Positions 37,939-45,820 of a DNA stretch of 61,972 nt are shown piece after piece. The position numbers and the translations under genes were made by a program. The number at the start of each line of letters is the position of its first letter. The stretch's first letter is position 1. The DNA comes from an uncultured Clostridia bacterium (GTDB lineage: Bacteria > Bacillota > Clostridia > Oscillospirales > Ruminococcaceae), in contig CALXAM010000065.1 of the NCBI GenBank assembly GCA_944386285.1, forward strand, positions 1 to 61,972, written 5' to 3'. Under the pieces are notes generated by a model. It was not told the origin of the DNA, searched no databases, and worked only from the letters and a program-made list of their open reading frames with translations.

Positions 37939-39003
37939 ATGACGAAACGAGAAAACCTATTGGCGTTACTCCGAGGAGAACCATTTGAAGAAGTTCCTGT
38001 GGAGTTTTCACTCTGTCCATCATTAGAGCAAACGTATCGAGAAAAGACGAAAAGTGCGCTTTCATATGTAGAATATTTTGATATGCCGTGGAGAAATATC
38101 AATGATATTCAGGTTCCGTTTGATGCTTCAAAGTATATGCCTTATCACCCGAATCTAAAAGAAGGCGCTACCATCGACTTATGGGGTGTTGCACACGAAC
38201 CGGGAAGTCGTGAGGCAATGCATATGACATATATGCGGTGTCCGTTAAAAGATGCTGAGACAATTGAAGATCTTGAAGAATATCCGTATCCTGATTTTTC
38301 TAAGGGTGACGCATCTCATCAGGAAAAAGAAGTACAAAGGATTCATGCACAAGGTCTTGCAGCAGTCGGAAATATGCAGTGCACAGTATGGGAAACTTCA
38401 TGGTATCTGCGTGGAATGGAAAACTTAATGGCAGATATGATGTGTGATCCGGAAATGGCATCATACGTACTGGATAAGGTGACAGATCAATCGGTGATTC
38501 GTGCAGTATCCTTTGCCAAAGCAGGTGCAGATATTCTATACCTTGGCGACGATATTGGCATGCAGCATACCCCTATGATGAGTATGGAATTATATCGTGA
38601 ATGGCTGTTCCCACGATTAAAACGCGTCATTGACGCTGCGCGTGCGGTGAAACCTGATATTGTTGTGTTTTACCATAGCTGCGGATTTGTGACGCCGTTT
38701 ATTCCTTCTTTGATTGAAGCTGGTGTGGATGTGCTCAACCCGATCCAAAGTGAATGCATGGACTTTAAAGAAATTTATGAACAGTATGGGCAACAGATTG
38801 CGTTTCATGGGACCATTGGAACACAAACGACAATGCCGTTTGCTTCTCCAGAAGAAGTGATCCGTACCGTGCATGAAAATTTGGATATTGTACGAAAAGG
38901 CAAGGGAAAAGGCTTAATGGTTGCACCTACGCACTTGCTTGAGCCAGAAGTACCATGGGAAAATATTTTGGCATACGTAGAGGCATGCCGTACCTATCGT
39001 TGA
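37939..39003 (+). CDS. Uroporphyrinogen decarboxylase (URO-D) family protein
   Basis: 354 aa. It has the URO-D barrel pattern: an N-terminal MTKRENLLALLRGE, AKAGADILYLGDDIGMQHTPMMS in the middle, FYHSCGFVTPFIPSLIEAGVDVLNPIQ and GTIGTQTTMPFASPEEV. The wording resembles the anaerobe branch of the family, which includes corrinoid- or CoM-type methyltransferases, more than HemE. No heme or methylamine genes are near, so function is open; a methyltransferase role is an inference. It has its own strong promoter and terminator. The -10 box is about 30 bases before the ATG; GAAGGGA serves as ribosome site. Confidence 0.8.
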   Translation: MTKRENLLALLRGEPFEEVPVEFSLCPSLEQTYREKTKSALSYVEYFDMPWRNINDIQVPFDASKYMPYHPNLKEGATIDLWGVAHEPGSREAMHMTYMRCPLKDAETIEDLEEYPYPDFSKGDASHQEKEVQRIHAQGLAAVGNMQCTVWETSWYLRGMENLMADMMCDPEMASYVLDKVTDQSVIRAVSFAKAGADILYLGDDIGMQHTPMMSMELYREWLFPRLKRVIDAARAVKPDIVVFYHSCGFVTPFIPSLIEAGVDVLNPIQSECMDFKEIYEQYGQQIAFHGTIGTQTTMPFASPEEVIRTVHENLDIVRKGKGKGLMVAPTHLLEPEVPWENILAYVEACRTYR

Positions 39004-39021
39004 AATTTAGTTATAAAAATG

Positions 39022-39058
39022 AAAATCACCTCTTATCTATGATAGAGGTGATTTTTAT
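39022..39058. terminator. Bidirectional terminator between URO-D gene and the SOS-type operon
   Basis: AAAATCACCTCT pairs with AGAGGTGATTTT around a short loop, with T-rich flanks on both strands. It separates convergent genes ending at 39003 (+) and 39061 (-). Confidence 0.85.
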
Positions 39059-39060
39059 AT

Positions 39061-39306
39061 TTATTCGTTATTGTTCGCTGAATGATATGATTCCAGCGGT
39101 TCAGGTGATTGTTCGTGTAAACAAGGCGAATATATCTGTGGTGTTGTACAAAGGATACGCCCTAACGTGTCGCAAAGTTGCTTGATATCATGCAGTAATA
39201 TGCAAGCCTCTTCATTTTCTATTTTTTTGTGAGTCAATCGCAAATTTAACTTGTTTGAAGTTGCAGCGAGCTGTTTTGAATAGAATGTTGCTTCAGAAAA
39301 ACTCAT
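39061..39306 (-). CDS. Small conserved-position protein of unknown function, third gene of a putative DNA-repair operon
   Basis: 81 aa, unrecognised. It is mostly helical in appearance, with a heptad-like stretch (NKLNLRLTHKKIENEEACILLHDIK read in parts), three cysteines and a polar C-terminal tail. Reasons to believe it is real: AAGGAGC lies 9 bases before the ATG, its ATG overlaps the stop of the gene upstream (ATGA), and a terminator follows within a few bases. The context suggests a role with the two DNA-repair-like genes. No function can be given. Confidence 0.65.
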   Translation of the reverse strand: MSFSEATFYSKQLAATSNKLNLRLTHKKIENEEACILLHDIKQLCDTLGRILCTTPQIYSPCLHEQSPEPLESYHSANNNE

Positions 39307-40085
39307 GATGATTGCTCCTTTTCTAATAAATGAACGGATAGTTCTGATAATGAAGTCGTTGAAGGATGAAATGAAAATTCAGTCATTTGGCCACGGAATC
39401 GTTTTGGTAAGTTTGTATTTTGACAACGTTCATTTTTTCGTTCTGGAATAGAAACAGCAGTATGGTAGCGCTGAAAGAGTGAGCGGAAAAGGAGTTCCGC
39501 ATCGTCTGGCTGTGCAGGTGAGAATGCGTCAAGCGGTACAATTCTCAAAATATTTGAATGATGCAGTAGCGCAGCTTTATGTGTTTTATCGAAAATTAAA
39601 AACGTTTCACCTGAAAAGCGATCACAGAAGTGCGTGCGAATTTTTGGCAAAACAAAATGTTTGGGCTCAATAATGGCGGATAACGCATAACCATAATCCG
39701 TAAAGCGAATAAATCCTAAAAAGTGATGCGCTTCGTTGAGTACTCCACGCTCCATATCACAAACGCGCGCAACGAGCGGATGTCCACGCATAAATACTGC
39801 AGATGGACCTGTGTGAAGCGCAAATAATGTGAACATCAATAAATCTGTTTCTTTGTGTGCTTCACCATATAAGAATGCATTGGAGAGTAATGAGAAACCA
39901 TTCGATCCTAAGCGTGACCGGAGAATATGCCGCATCTCTGTTACTACTTTATGGTTTGTGCAGATTTCTCTTTTTTCAAATAAAGAATCTTCATTTCCAC
40001 AGAATCCGGACGGAATTTCATGAAGACGGCAACAGGAATAAATGCAGCATAAAAAACCATTAAAAGTTTTATCATATTGATACAT
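39303..40085 (-). CDS. TIGR03915-like putative DNA metabolism protein
   Basis: 260 aa. The N terminus MYQYDKTFNGFLCCIYSC matches the start pattern of the TIGR03915 family (probable DNA metabolism proteins, with a DUF4130-like domain). Further family-like stretches are ERGVLNEAHHFLGFIRF, IEPKHFVLPKIRTHFCDRF and FLIFDKTHKAALLH. This family is nearly always next to the radical SAM gene found here directly upstream. The start at 40085 shares one base with the radical SAM stop (TGATG), which implies translational coupling; a longer frame to 40106 is possible because AAGGAGG lies 10 bases before it. The biochemical activity is unknown. Confidence 0.8.
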   Translation of the reverse strand: MYQYDKTFNGFLCCIYSCCRLHEIPSGFCGNEDSLFEKREICTNHKVVTEMRHILRSRLGSNGFSLLSNAFLYGEAHKETDLLMFTLFALHTGPSAVFMRGHPLVARVCDMERGVLNEAHHFLGFIRFTDYGYALSAIIEPKHFVLPKIRTHFCDRFSGETFLIFDKTHKAALLHHSNILRIVPLDAFSPAQPDDAELLFRSLFQRYHTAVSIPERKNERCQNTNLPKRFRGQMTEFSFHPSTTSLSELSVHLLEKEQSS

Positions 40086-41386
40086 CAAAGCTGACCGCTT
40101 AAACATTTTTGAACGTCCTCCTTTGTAGGTGATGATTCTGAAAACAGCGAGAGTTGGGCAGTGTCAGAATTTGCAGGGGAAAGCGATTGTCCGGATAATG
40201 CGTGTATGATCGTATCAGTGGAAAATTTGAGATGCGGCATTTGTTTTCCTCGGCAAGTTAAAAAGAACTGTGCTCGTTTTAATACGACACCGATACGTTT
40301 GAGATCACCAAAATCTAAGGAACCATTTTTACGTGCGGTAATGATACGGCGTGCACTTTTTACTCCGATTCCCGGTACACGCAGTAGGATCTCATAGGGT
40401 GCACGATTGACTTCAACTGGGAACTGATCTAAATGGTTAACAGCCCAATTACATTTGGGATCGAGTATAGGATTAAAATCGGGATGTTCGTCATCAAGAA
40501 TTTCTTCTGCATGAAACCCATAAAATCGAAGCAGCCAATCGGCTTGATACAAGCGATGTTCCCGCAAAAGAGGGGGCTTTGTATCAAGGGAAGGCAGGAG
40601 TGCATGTGACTGCATGGGGATATATGCGGAGAAGAAAACACGTTTTAACGCGTATTTGTGATAAAGTGCTTGTGTAAGCCGAAGAATGTGCAAATCAGAG
40701 TCGTTTGTAGCACCGATGATCATTTGGGTACTGTGGCCGGCAGGAGCAAATTTCGGAGCATGGCGATACTGGACAAGGTCATAGTTATTTTCCTGAATAC
40801 GGTTATGGATCAATCCCATTGGTTTTAAAATCGCTTGACGTGTTTTGTCCGGAGCGAGTTTTTGAAGTCCTTCACTTGTAGGCAATTCAATGTTGACGCT
40901 CATACGATCAGCAAGTAATCCGAGTTGATCGATCAATCGTGTATCTGCGCCCGGAATTGCTTTTACATGGATGTAGCCCCGAAATCGATATTCGTTTCGG
41001 AGAATGGAAAGTGTTTCGATCAGCTGTTCGCAGGTGTAATCAGGATTTTTGAATACGCCTGAGCTTAGGAATAGACCTTCGATATAGTTTCTTCGATAAA
41101 ATGCAATGGTTAGATCTGCTAACTCTCGTGGCGTAAAAGCGGCGCGGCGTACGTCGTTAGAACGGCGATTTAAGCAATATTTGCAGTCATAGACACATGC
41201 ATTGGTAAACAGAACTTTTAGCAGTGAAATGCAACGCCCGTCAGCCGAAAAGCTATGGCAGATACCGCAAGCGGCTGCATTTCCGATTGTACCGGGTGCA
41301 CCGCCACGGTCAACACCGCTCGAAGTGCAGGCAACATCATATTTTGCGGCATCGGTTAAAATAGTGAGTTTTTCGAAAATATCCAC
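40085..41386 (-). CDS. Putative DNA modification/repair radical SAM protein (TIGR03916-like)
   Basis: 433 aa. The radical SAM motif CVYDCKYC (C64, C68, C71) binds a 4Fe-4S cluster and SAM. Additional cysteines at 20, 40, 43 and 52 in the N-terminal region ACTSSGVDRGG...ACGICHSF may bind something else. A C-terminal helix-hairpin-helix (RVPGIGVKSARRIITARK) indicates non-specific DNA binding, the ground for the family name. The start is GTG at 41386 (MDIFEKL): AGGTG lies upstream and family members start at this point. A near-consensus promoter overlapped by a LexA box precedes it. DNA repair is an inference from HhH, partner and box. Confidence 0.88.
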   Translation of the reverse strand: MDIFEKLTILTDAAKYDVACTSSGVDRGGAPGTIGNAAACGICHSFSADGRCISLLKVLFTNACVYDCKYCLNRRSNDVRRAAFTPRELADLTIAFYRRNYIEGLFLSSGVFKNPDYTCEQLIETLSILRNEYRFRGYIHVKAIPGADTRLIDQLGLLADRMSVNIELPTSEGLQKLAPDKTRQAILKPMGLIHNRIQENNYDLVQYRHAPKFAPAGHSTQMIIGATNDSDLHILRLTQALYHKYALKRVFFSAYIPMQSHALLPSLDTKPPLLREHRLYQADWLLRFYGFHAEEILDDEHPDFNPILDPKCNWAVNHLDQFPVEVNRAPYEILLRVPGIGVKSARRIITARKNGSLDFGDLKRIGVVLKRAQFFLTCRGKQMPHLKFSTDTIIHALSGQSLSPANSDTAQLSLFSESSPTKEDVQKCLSGQL

Positions 41387-41402
41387 GATAATCACCTCAG
41401 AA

Positions 41403-41416
41403 AGAACGTTCGTTCT
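41403..41416 (-). promoter_or_regulatory. LexA/DinR (SOS) box
   Basis: On the minus strand AGAACGAACGTTCT, which fits the Bacillus-type box core GAAC-RNRY-GTTY. It differs from CGAACRNRYGTTYC only at the outer bases. It lies 7-20 bases after the -10 box, over the transcription start of the radical SAM operon. Confidence 0.75.
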
Positions 41417-41423
41417 AAATGTG

Positions 41424-41452
41424 ATTGTATTCTAATTTGATTCATTTGTCAA
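41424..41452 (-). promoter_or_regulatory. Strong promoter of the radical SAM operon
   Basis: On the minus strand, TTGACA (41452-41447), a 17-base spacer and TACAAT (41429-41424). It starts transcription inside or next to the LexA box. Confidence 0.85.
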
Positions 41453-41537
41453 GTAAAATAGGAAAAAAGATTTTCCAGAATAATCGACAGAGTTTTACAA
41501 AAAATACGAGAAATCCATTTTCCTTTTCTGTTTCTTG

Positions 41538-41546
41538 TGGTATAAT
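41538..41546 (+). promoter_or_regulatory. Extended -10 promoter of the WYL regulator gene
   Basis: TGG directly followed by TATAAT (41541-41546), without a good -35 box. It lies 47 bases before the WYL start codon. Confidence 0.6.
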
Positions 41547-41593
41547 TTCTATACGATTCCAAAATAGAAAAGATATTATTGCAGGAGGGGAAT

Positions 41594-42589
41594 ATGGCAC
41601 GATCTCATTTTCAAAAATTGAAGCTTCTGATGTTGTATCGGATTTTATATTCTCATTCCGATGAACAGCATCCGCTTACCATGTCGCAGATCATTGCGCA
41701 CTTAAATCAACATGGAATTTCAGCGGAGCGAAAAAGTATTTATGATGATATCGAGGCATTGCGTCTATATGGAGCAGACATTATTTCCAATCGAGGAAAA
41801 TACTATATTGGATCAAGATTGTTCGAACTACCAGAACTGAAATTACTGATCGATGCAGTGCAATCGTCAAAAATGCTCAGTACACGTAAGTTAGAGTCTT
41901 TATGCAAAAAACTCCAGTCTTTTTGCAGTGTGTATGAGGCAAAGCAACTGCAGCCCAATGCACATATGGAGCATCGCGATCATACACTTCATGAAGAAAC
42001 CTATTATACGATTGATGCCATCCACACTGCGCTGCACGAACAGAGACAGATGTCGTTTCAGTATTATGAATGGTATTTATCACCAACAGGGCCTTGTACG
42101 ATACGCAGACGGTTACAGCATGATGGAAAAGTGTATCGTGTTTCACCAGTTGGATTGGTTTGGGATAGAGATCATTATGACCTTTGTGCACATGAAGAAG
42201 TGGACGATGTACGATCTTCTTTATGTAAACGGTTTCGAATTGACAGAATGACACGAACAAATGTTTTAGATACATATGCTTCGTGTGTAGAAAATACTCG
42301 TAGTTTTGATCTGTCTGAGGATGTACAAGCCGTATTTAGGGCTTTTGGCGGCAATCGTGAGCAGGTAACAATTCAAATGCCGAATTATCTTGTAGGCGCT
42401 GCGGTTGATCAGTTCGGAGAGTCTTTGAAACCTGTGCGCGTTGACGCTTCTCATTTTCGGATTACGGTTTCGGTTCAGGTTGATCCACAATTCTATGGAT
42501 GGATTTTTGGATTAGAGGGTGATGTGCGTGTGCTCGCACCCGACCATGTAAAAGAACAAATTGCACAACGGGCAAAGCGTTTTTTATAA
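41594..42589 (+). CDS. WYL domain-containing transcriptional regulator
   Basis: 331 aa. An N-terminal winged helix (KLKLLMLYRILYSHSDE to KSIYDDIEALRLYGADI) is followed by a WYL domain (about 145-210) with MSFQYYEWYLSP and YRVSPVGLVWDRDHYDLCA, and a WCX-type C-terminal extension (about 250-330). WYL proteins sense ligands, often nucleic acids or nucleotides, and many act in the DNA damage response. It is divergent from the LexA-box operon and upstream of the dlt-like operon, so either could be its target. AGGAGGGG precedes the ATG at 41594. A terminator follows. Confidence 0.87.
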   Translation: MARSHFQKLKLLMLYRILYSHSDEQHPLTMSQIIAHLNQHGISAERKSIYDDIEALRLYGADIISNRGKYYIGSRLFELPELKLLIDAVQSSKMLSTRKLESLCKKLQSFCSVYEAKQLQPNAHMEHRDHTLHEETYYTIDAIHTALHEQRQMSFQYYEWYLSPTGPCTIRRRLQHDGKVYRVSPVGLVWDRDHYDLCAHEEVDDVRSSLCKRFRIDRMTRTNVLDTYASCVENTRSFDLSEDVQAVFRAFGGNREQVTIQMPNYLVGAAVDQFGESLKPVRVDASHFRITVSVQVDPQFYGWIFGLEGDVRVLAPDHVKEQIAQRAKRFL

Positions 42590-42632
42590 ACAAATCAAAT
42601 GTGACTATTTTAGCAATCAAACATATAAGAAT

Positions 42633-42679
42633 ATCCCCTGTTACAGGTGCAGAGATTCCTGTAGCAGGGGATGTTTTTA
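42633..42679 (+). terminator. Terminator of the WYL gene
   Basis: ATCCCCTG/CAGGGGAT outside and a 7-bp inner stem, followed by GTTTTTAT. The rest of the gap to 42874 holds no clear consensus promoter; only a weak TTTGGT-17-TACGAT could be seen just before the next gene. Confidence 0.85.
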
Positions 42680-42873
42680 TAAAAAAGTAGATTTTGCAGT
42701 AAGTGTTTGCCGCGTTATATAAATTGAGAAATCGTACATAGAGAATAGGAATCTTAATAAATATTAAGGTTTCCTAAAGATACATTGAAGAACAGCACGA
42801 TAAAATGAGATCATCAAATGGAATGAGTTTGGTTTTGTACATTTATTTTATACGATAGGCAGAGGTGATGTTG

Positions 42874-44385
42874 ATGAGAAATGTATTGGACTATCTTGAA
42901 AACAGTGCACGGCGATTTGCGCAAAAAACAGCCGTGATTGATGAAAATGGTTCATGTTCATATGACGAACTGATACAGTACAGTCAGAAAATCGGTTCGG
43001 CACTCGCAGGAAATATTCAAATTGGCGAACCGGTTGCAGTTTTTATGGAAAAAGGAATTCCGGCGCTTGCGGCCTTTTTCGGTATTATCTATGCCGGCGG
43101 ATTTTATGTGTTTTTAAATCCGGAATTACCGGCTTCCAGGCTTCAGCAGATTCAGCAGATTCTTAGGGCAAAATATATCATTACCGATCGGGCACATCTT
43201 GAATTGGCCGCACATTTTTGTTTGCCTGAGCAGGTGCTGTTGGCAGAAGAATTGCAGACAGCGTCAGTTCAAAAAGAAAAGCTGGATGCGATTCGTTCAC
43301 GTATGATTGACACAAACCCGCTCTATGCAAATTTTACATCCGGGTCAACGGGTGTACCGAAAGGTGTCGTTGTGAGTCATCGATCGGTAATTGATTTTAT
43401 TGATGTGTTTACCGATCTGTTTGCGGTCACAGAAAAAGATGTTTTAGCCAATCAAGCACCGTTTGATTTTGATGTTTCGGTTAAGGATATTTATTCGACA
43501 ATCAAAACAGGCGCGACTTTGGCGATTGTTCCGAAATCGCTGTTTTCCCGTCCGACACAGCTTCTTGATTTTTTGTGTGAGCATCAGGTCACAACACTGA
43601 TTTGGGCAGTTTCTGCACTGTGTTTGATCAGTACGTTTCACGGACTTGAGTATCGGGTGCCGGATACGGTGACAAAGATCCTTTTCAGCGGTGAAGTCAT
43701 GCCGCTGAAGCATTTAAACGCTTGGCGCTCGCATTTGCCGCACGCGCGGTTTGTCAATCTTTATGGACCGACGGAAATCACCTGTAACTGTACGTATCAC
43801 ATTCTTGATCCGCAGTACGAATATTTAGAGGGGATTCCGATCGGAAAAGCGTTTCCGAATGAACATGTATTTCTTTTGGATGAGACCGGAAAAGAAGTGA
43901 CCGATCCCGATGCGCGAGGAGAAATTTGTGTAAGAGGAAGTGCATTGGCACTCGGATATTTTCGAGCACCAAAACAAACTGAGAAGGCGTTTACGCAAAA
44001 TCCCTTGAATCCCAATTATCCGGAAATCATTTATCGTACAGGTGATCTTGGCCGCTATGGAGCGAACGGAGAACTGTATTTTTGTGGGCGAAAGGATTTT
44101 CAAATAAAGCATATGGGACACCGGATTGAATTGGAAGAAGTTGAGCACGCATTGTCTGCGATTTCTAACGTGGAGCGCTGTTGCTGTGTATTTGATGAGG
44201 AGCGGCAAAAATTGATAGGCTTTTATATTGGTGCAGTAGATAAAAAGGAATTACATGCACAACTGCGCGAAAAACTTCCGATTTATATGGTGCCTAATAT
44301 ATTACATCAAGTGGATTCATTTCCGCTCACAAAAAACGGAAAAACGGATCGAAAAAATCTTTTAGAAAGGATGAGAAAGAAATGA
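42874..44385 (+). CDS. DltA-like amino acid:carrier protein ligase (adenylation enzyme)
   Basis: 503-aa stand-alone adenylation protein. It should activate an amino acid with ATP and transfer it to the carrier protein encoded two genes on. Core motifs are present: A3 FTSGSTGVPKGVVVSHRS (about 154-171), A4-like NQAPFDFDVSVKDIY with the Asp that usually binds the alpha-amino group, LYGPTEITCNCTY, YRTGDLGRYG, GRKDFQIKHMGHRIELEEVE and the C-terminal lysine in LTKNGKTDRKNL. It resembles DltA along its whole length, but the pocket region after WAVSALCLIS differs from the DltA pattern, so the substrate may not be D-alanine. Start at 42874 with AGAGG 8 bases upstream. Stop overlaps the next gene (ATGA). 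Confidence 0.85.
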   Translation: MRNVLDYLENSARRFAQKTAVIDENGSCSYDELIQYSQKIGSALAGNIQIGEPVAVFMEKGIPALAAFFGIIYAGGFYVFLNPELPASRLQQIQQILRAKYIITDRAHLELAAHFCLPEQVLLAEELQTASVQKEKLDAIRSRMIDTNPLYANFTSGSTGVPKGVVVSHRSVIDFIDVFTDLFAVTEKDVLANQAPFDFDVSVKDIYSTIKTGATLAIVPKSLFSRPTQLLDFLCEHQVTTLIWAVSALCLISTFHGLEYRVPDTVTKILFSGEVMPLKHLNAWRSHLPHARFVNLYGPTEITCNCTYHILDPQYEYLEGIPIGKAFPNEHVFLLDETGKEVTDPDARGEICVRGSALALGYFRAPKQTEKAFTQNPLNPNYPEIIYRTGDLGRYGANGELYFCGRKDFQIKHMGHRIELEEVEHALSAISNVERCCCVFDEERQKLIGFYIGAVDKKELHAQLREKLPIYMVPNILHQVDSFPLTKNGKTDRKNLLERMRKK

Positions 44386-45584
44386 GTGATGTGAATATGG
44401 AATCTCTTTTGCGTATGTATGACACACCGTTTTATTTATTAGACAGCGCAAAACTTCATTTCCGCATTGATTTTCTGCGAACGCATTTGCCTGATGAAGT
44501 AGTACTTTGCTATGCAGTTAAAGCCAATTCATTTATTGTAAAAGAATTGGCTGGAATGGTAGAACGATTTGAAATTTGTTCTCCGGGAGAGTGTACGATT
44601 TGTCAGTCACTTGGTATTCCACCGGAAAAATTCGTGATATCAGGTGTGCATAAGGATTCGGCGCAAATAAAGCAGCTCGTAGCAGATGGCATCAAAAACA
44701 ATGCACCGATTGGACGATATACAGTAGAATCAACAGCACAGCTTTCGTTGCTGCGTGAAACAGCACAATCACTGCACACCACAATTCCTGTGTTGCTTCG
44801 GCTGAGCAGTCAGAATCAATTTGGATTAGATGAAACCACGATTCAGGAAATTATTTCGAAGCGTCATAGTGATCCGTGGCTTTCCATTTGCGGAATTCAA
44901 TATTTTTCAGGAACGCAGAAAACATCGCTTAAAAGGCTACAGCGAGAGATTTGTCGATTGGATACCTTTTTGGAGTCATTAAAGGAACAGTTTGGTTATC
45001 AGGCAGAAGAATTAGAATTTGGGCCGGGATTGCCTGTGTCTTATTTCCAAGGAGATCAATTTGAAGAAGAGTGGTTTTTGCAAACCTTTTCGGATTTGCT
45101 TTCAGAAATGCGATTTCAAGGAAAAAAGATACTGGAATTGGGACGCAGTATAGCCGCGGATTGTGGACAGTATTTTACAAAAGTTGTTGATTTGAAAAGA
45201 AACGATCAAGTATCTTATGCGATTGTAGATGGTGGCATCCATCAGATTACTTATTTTGGACAGTCCATGGCAATGAAGCAGCCGATGATTCATCTATATT
45301 CCACACATCCGACAGAGGAAATAGAGGCGGTCAATATTTGCGGTTCACTCTGCACTTCCAACGATATTTTAGTCAAACAAATGCCGCTGCCAAAGCTTCA
45401 TATCGGTGATGTACTGATGTTTGAAAAAGCAGGAGCATATTGTATGACCGAAGGAATTTCACTATTTTTAAGTCGTGATTTGCCTAAAGTGATTTTAGCA
45501 AAAGAAGATGGGACGCATTTTATCCTTCGCGCTCCAATCGAAACACAACAATTCAATAAACCAATCTATAAAAAAGGAGAATGA
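44382..45584 (+). CDS. PLP-dependent decarboxylase, fold type III (DapDC/ornithine decarboxylase family 2, BtrK-like)
   Basis: 400 aa. The alanine-racemase-type barrel has the PLP lysine in CYAVKANSF (K47). GPGLPVSYF is the phosphate-binding loop, ELGRSIAADCG corresponds to the EPGR motif, and the C-terminal catalytic motif is GSLCTSNDIL with Cys324, followed by EKAGAYCMT. The Cys motif marks decarboxylases rather than racemases. Where DapDC has CESGD, this protein has CTSND, so substrate recognition should differ. It is embedded between a carrier-protein ligase and the carrier, which suggests it acts on a carrier-bound amino acid as BtrK does, or prepares the substrate. ATGA overlap with the ligase implies coupling. 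Confidence 0.85.
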   Translation: MSDVNMESLLRMYDTPFYLLDSAKLHFRIDFLRTHLPDEVVLCYAVKANSFIVKELAGMVERFEICSPGECTICQSLGIPPEKFVISGVHKDSAQIKQLVADGIKNNAPIGRYTVESTAQLSLLRETAQSLHTTIPVLLRLSSQNQFGLDETTIQEIISKRHSDPWLSICGIQYFSGTQKTSLKRLQREICRLDTFLESLKEQFGYQAEELEFGPGLPVSYFQGDQFEEEWFLQTFSDLLSEMRFQGKKILELGRSIAADCGQYFTKVVDLKRNDQVSYAIVDGGIHQITYFGQSMAMKQPMIHLYSTHPTEEIEAVNICGSLCTSNDILVKQMPLPKLHIGDVLMFEKAGAYCMTEGISLFLSRDLPKVILAKEDGTHFILRAPIETQQFNKPIYKKGE

Positions 45585-45587
45585 ACA

Positions 45588-45818
45588 ATGGAAAAATTGA
45601 TTGAGATTTTAGAGGAAATTCAGCCGGAAGTAGATTACAGCGCATGCACAGATTTAGTGGACGGACATTATCTTGACTCTTTGTCGATCCTTTCGCTTGT
45701 TGCTGATTTAGAGGATGCGTTTGATATTACAATTCCTACCGTAGAGATCATTCCCGATAATTTTAATTCGGCGGACAGTTTGTGGAAGATGATTCTTCGG
45801 TTACAAGAGGAAGGATAA
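45588..45818 (+). CDS. Acyl/aminoacyl carrier protein (DltC-like)
   Basis: 76 aa acidic helical bundle. The 4'-phosphopantetheine site is Ser31 in GHYLDSLSILSLVADLED. Size and acidity fit DltC or other stand-alone carriers. It starts 4 bases after the decarboxylase with AAAAGGAG. It is the likely covalent carrier of the activated amino acid and donor for the MBOAT protein downstream. Confidence 0.92.
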   Translation: MEKLIEILEEIQPEVDYSACTDLVDGHYLDSLSILSLVADLEDAFDITIPTVEIIPDNFNSADSLWKMILRLQEEG

Positions 45819-45820
45819 TC

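Noticed and set aside
37939..39003. HemE of heme synthesis
   Set aside because: No other heme gene is nearby and the sequence pattern looks more like the methyltransferase branch of the URO-D family in anaerobes.
44382..45584. Alanine racemase supplying D-alanine
   Set aside because: The C-terminal GSLCTSND motif with Cys324 belongs to decarboxylases of this fold; the alanine racemase tyrosine motif was not found.
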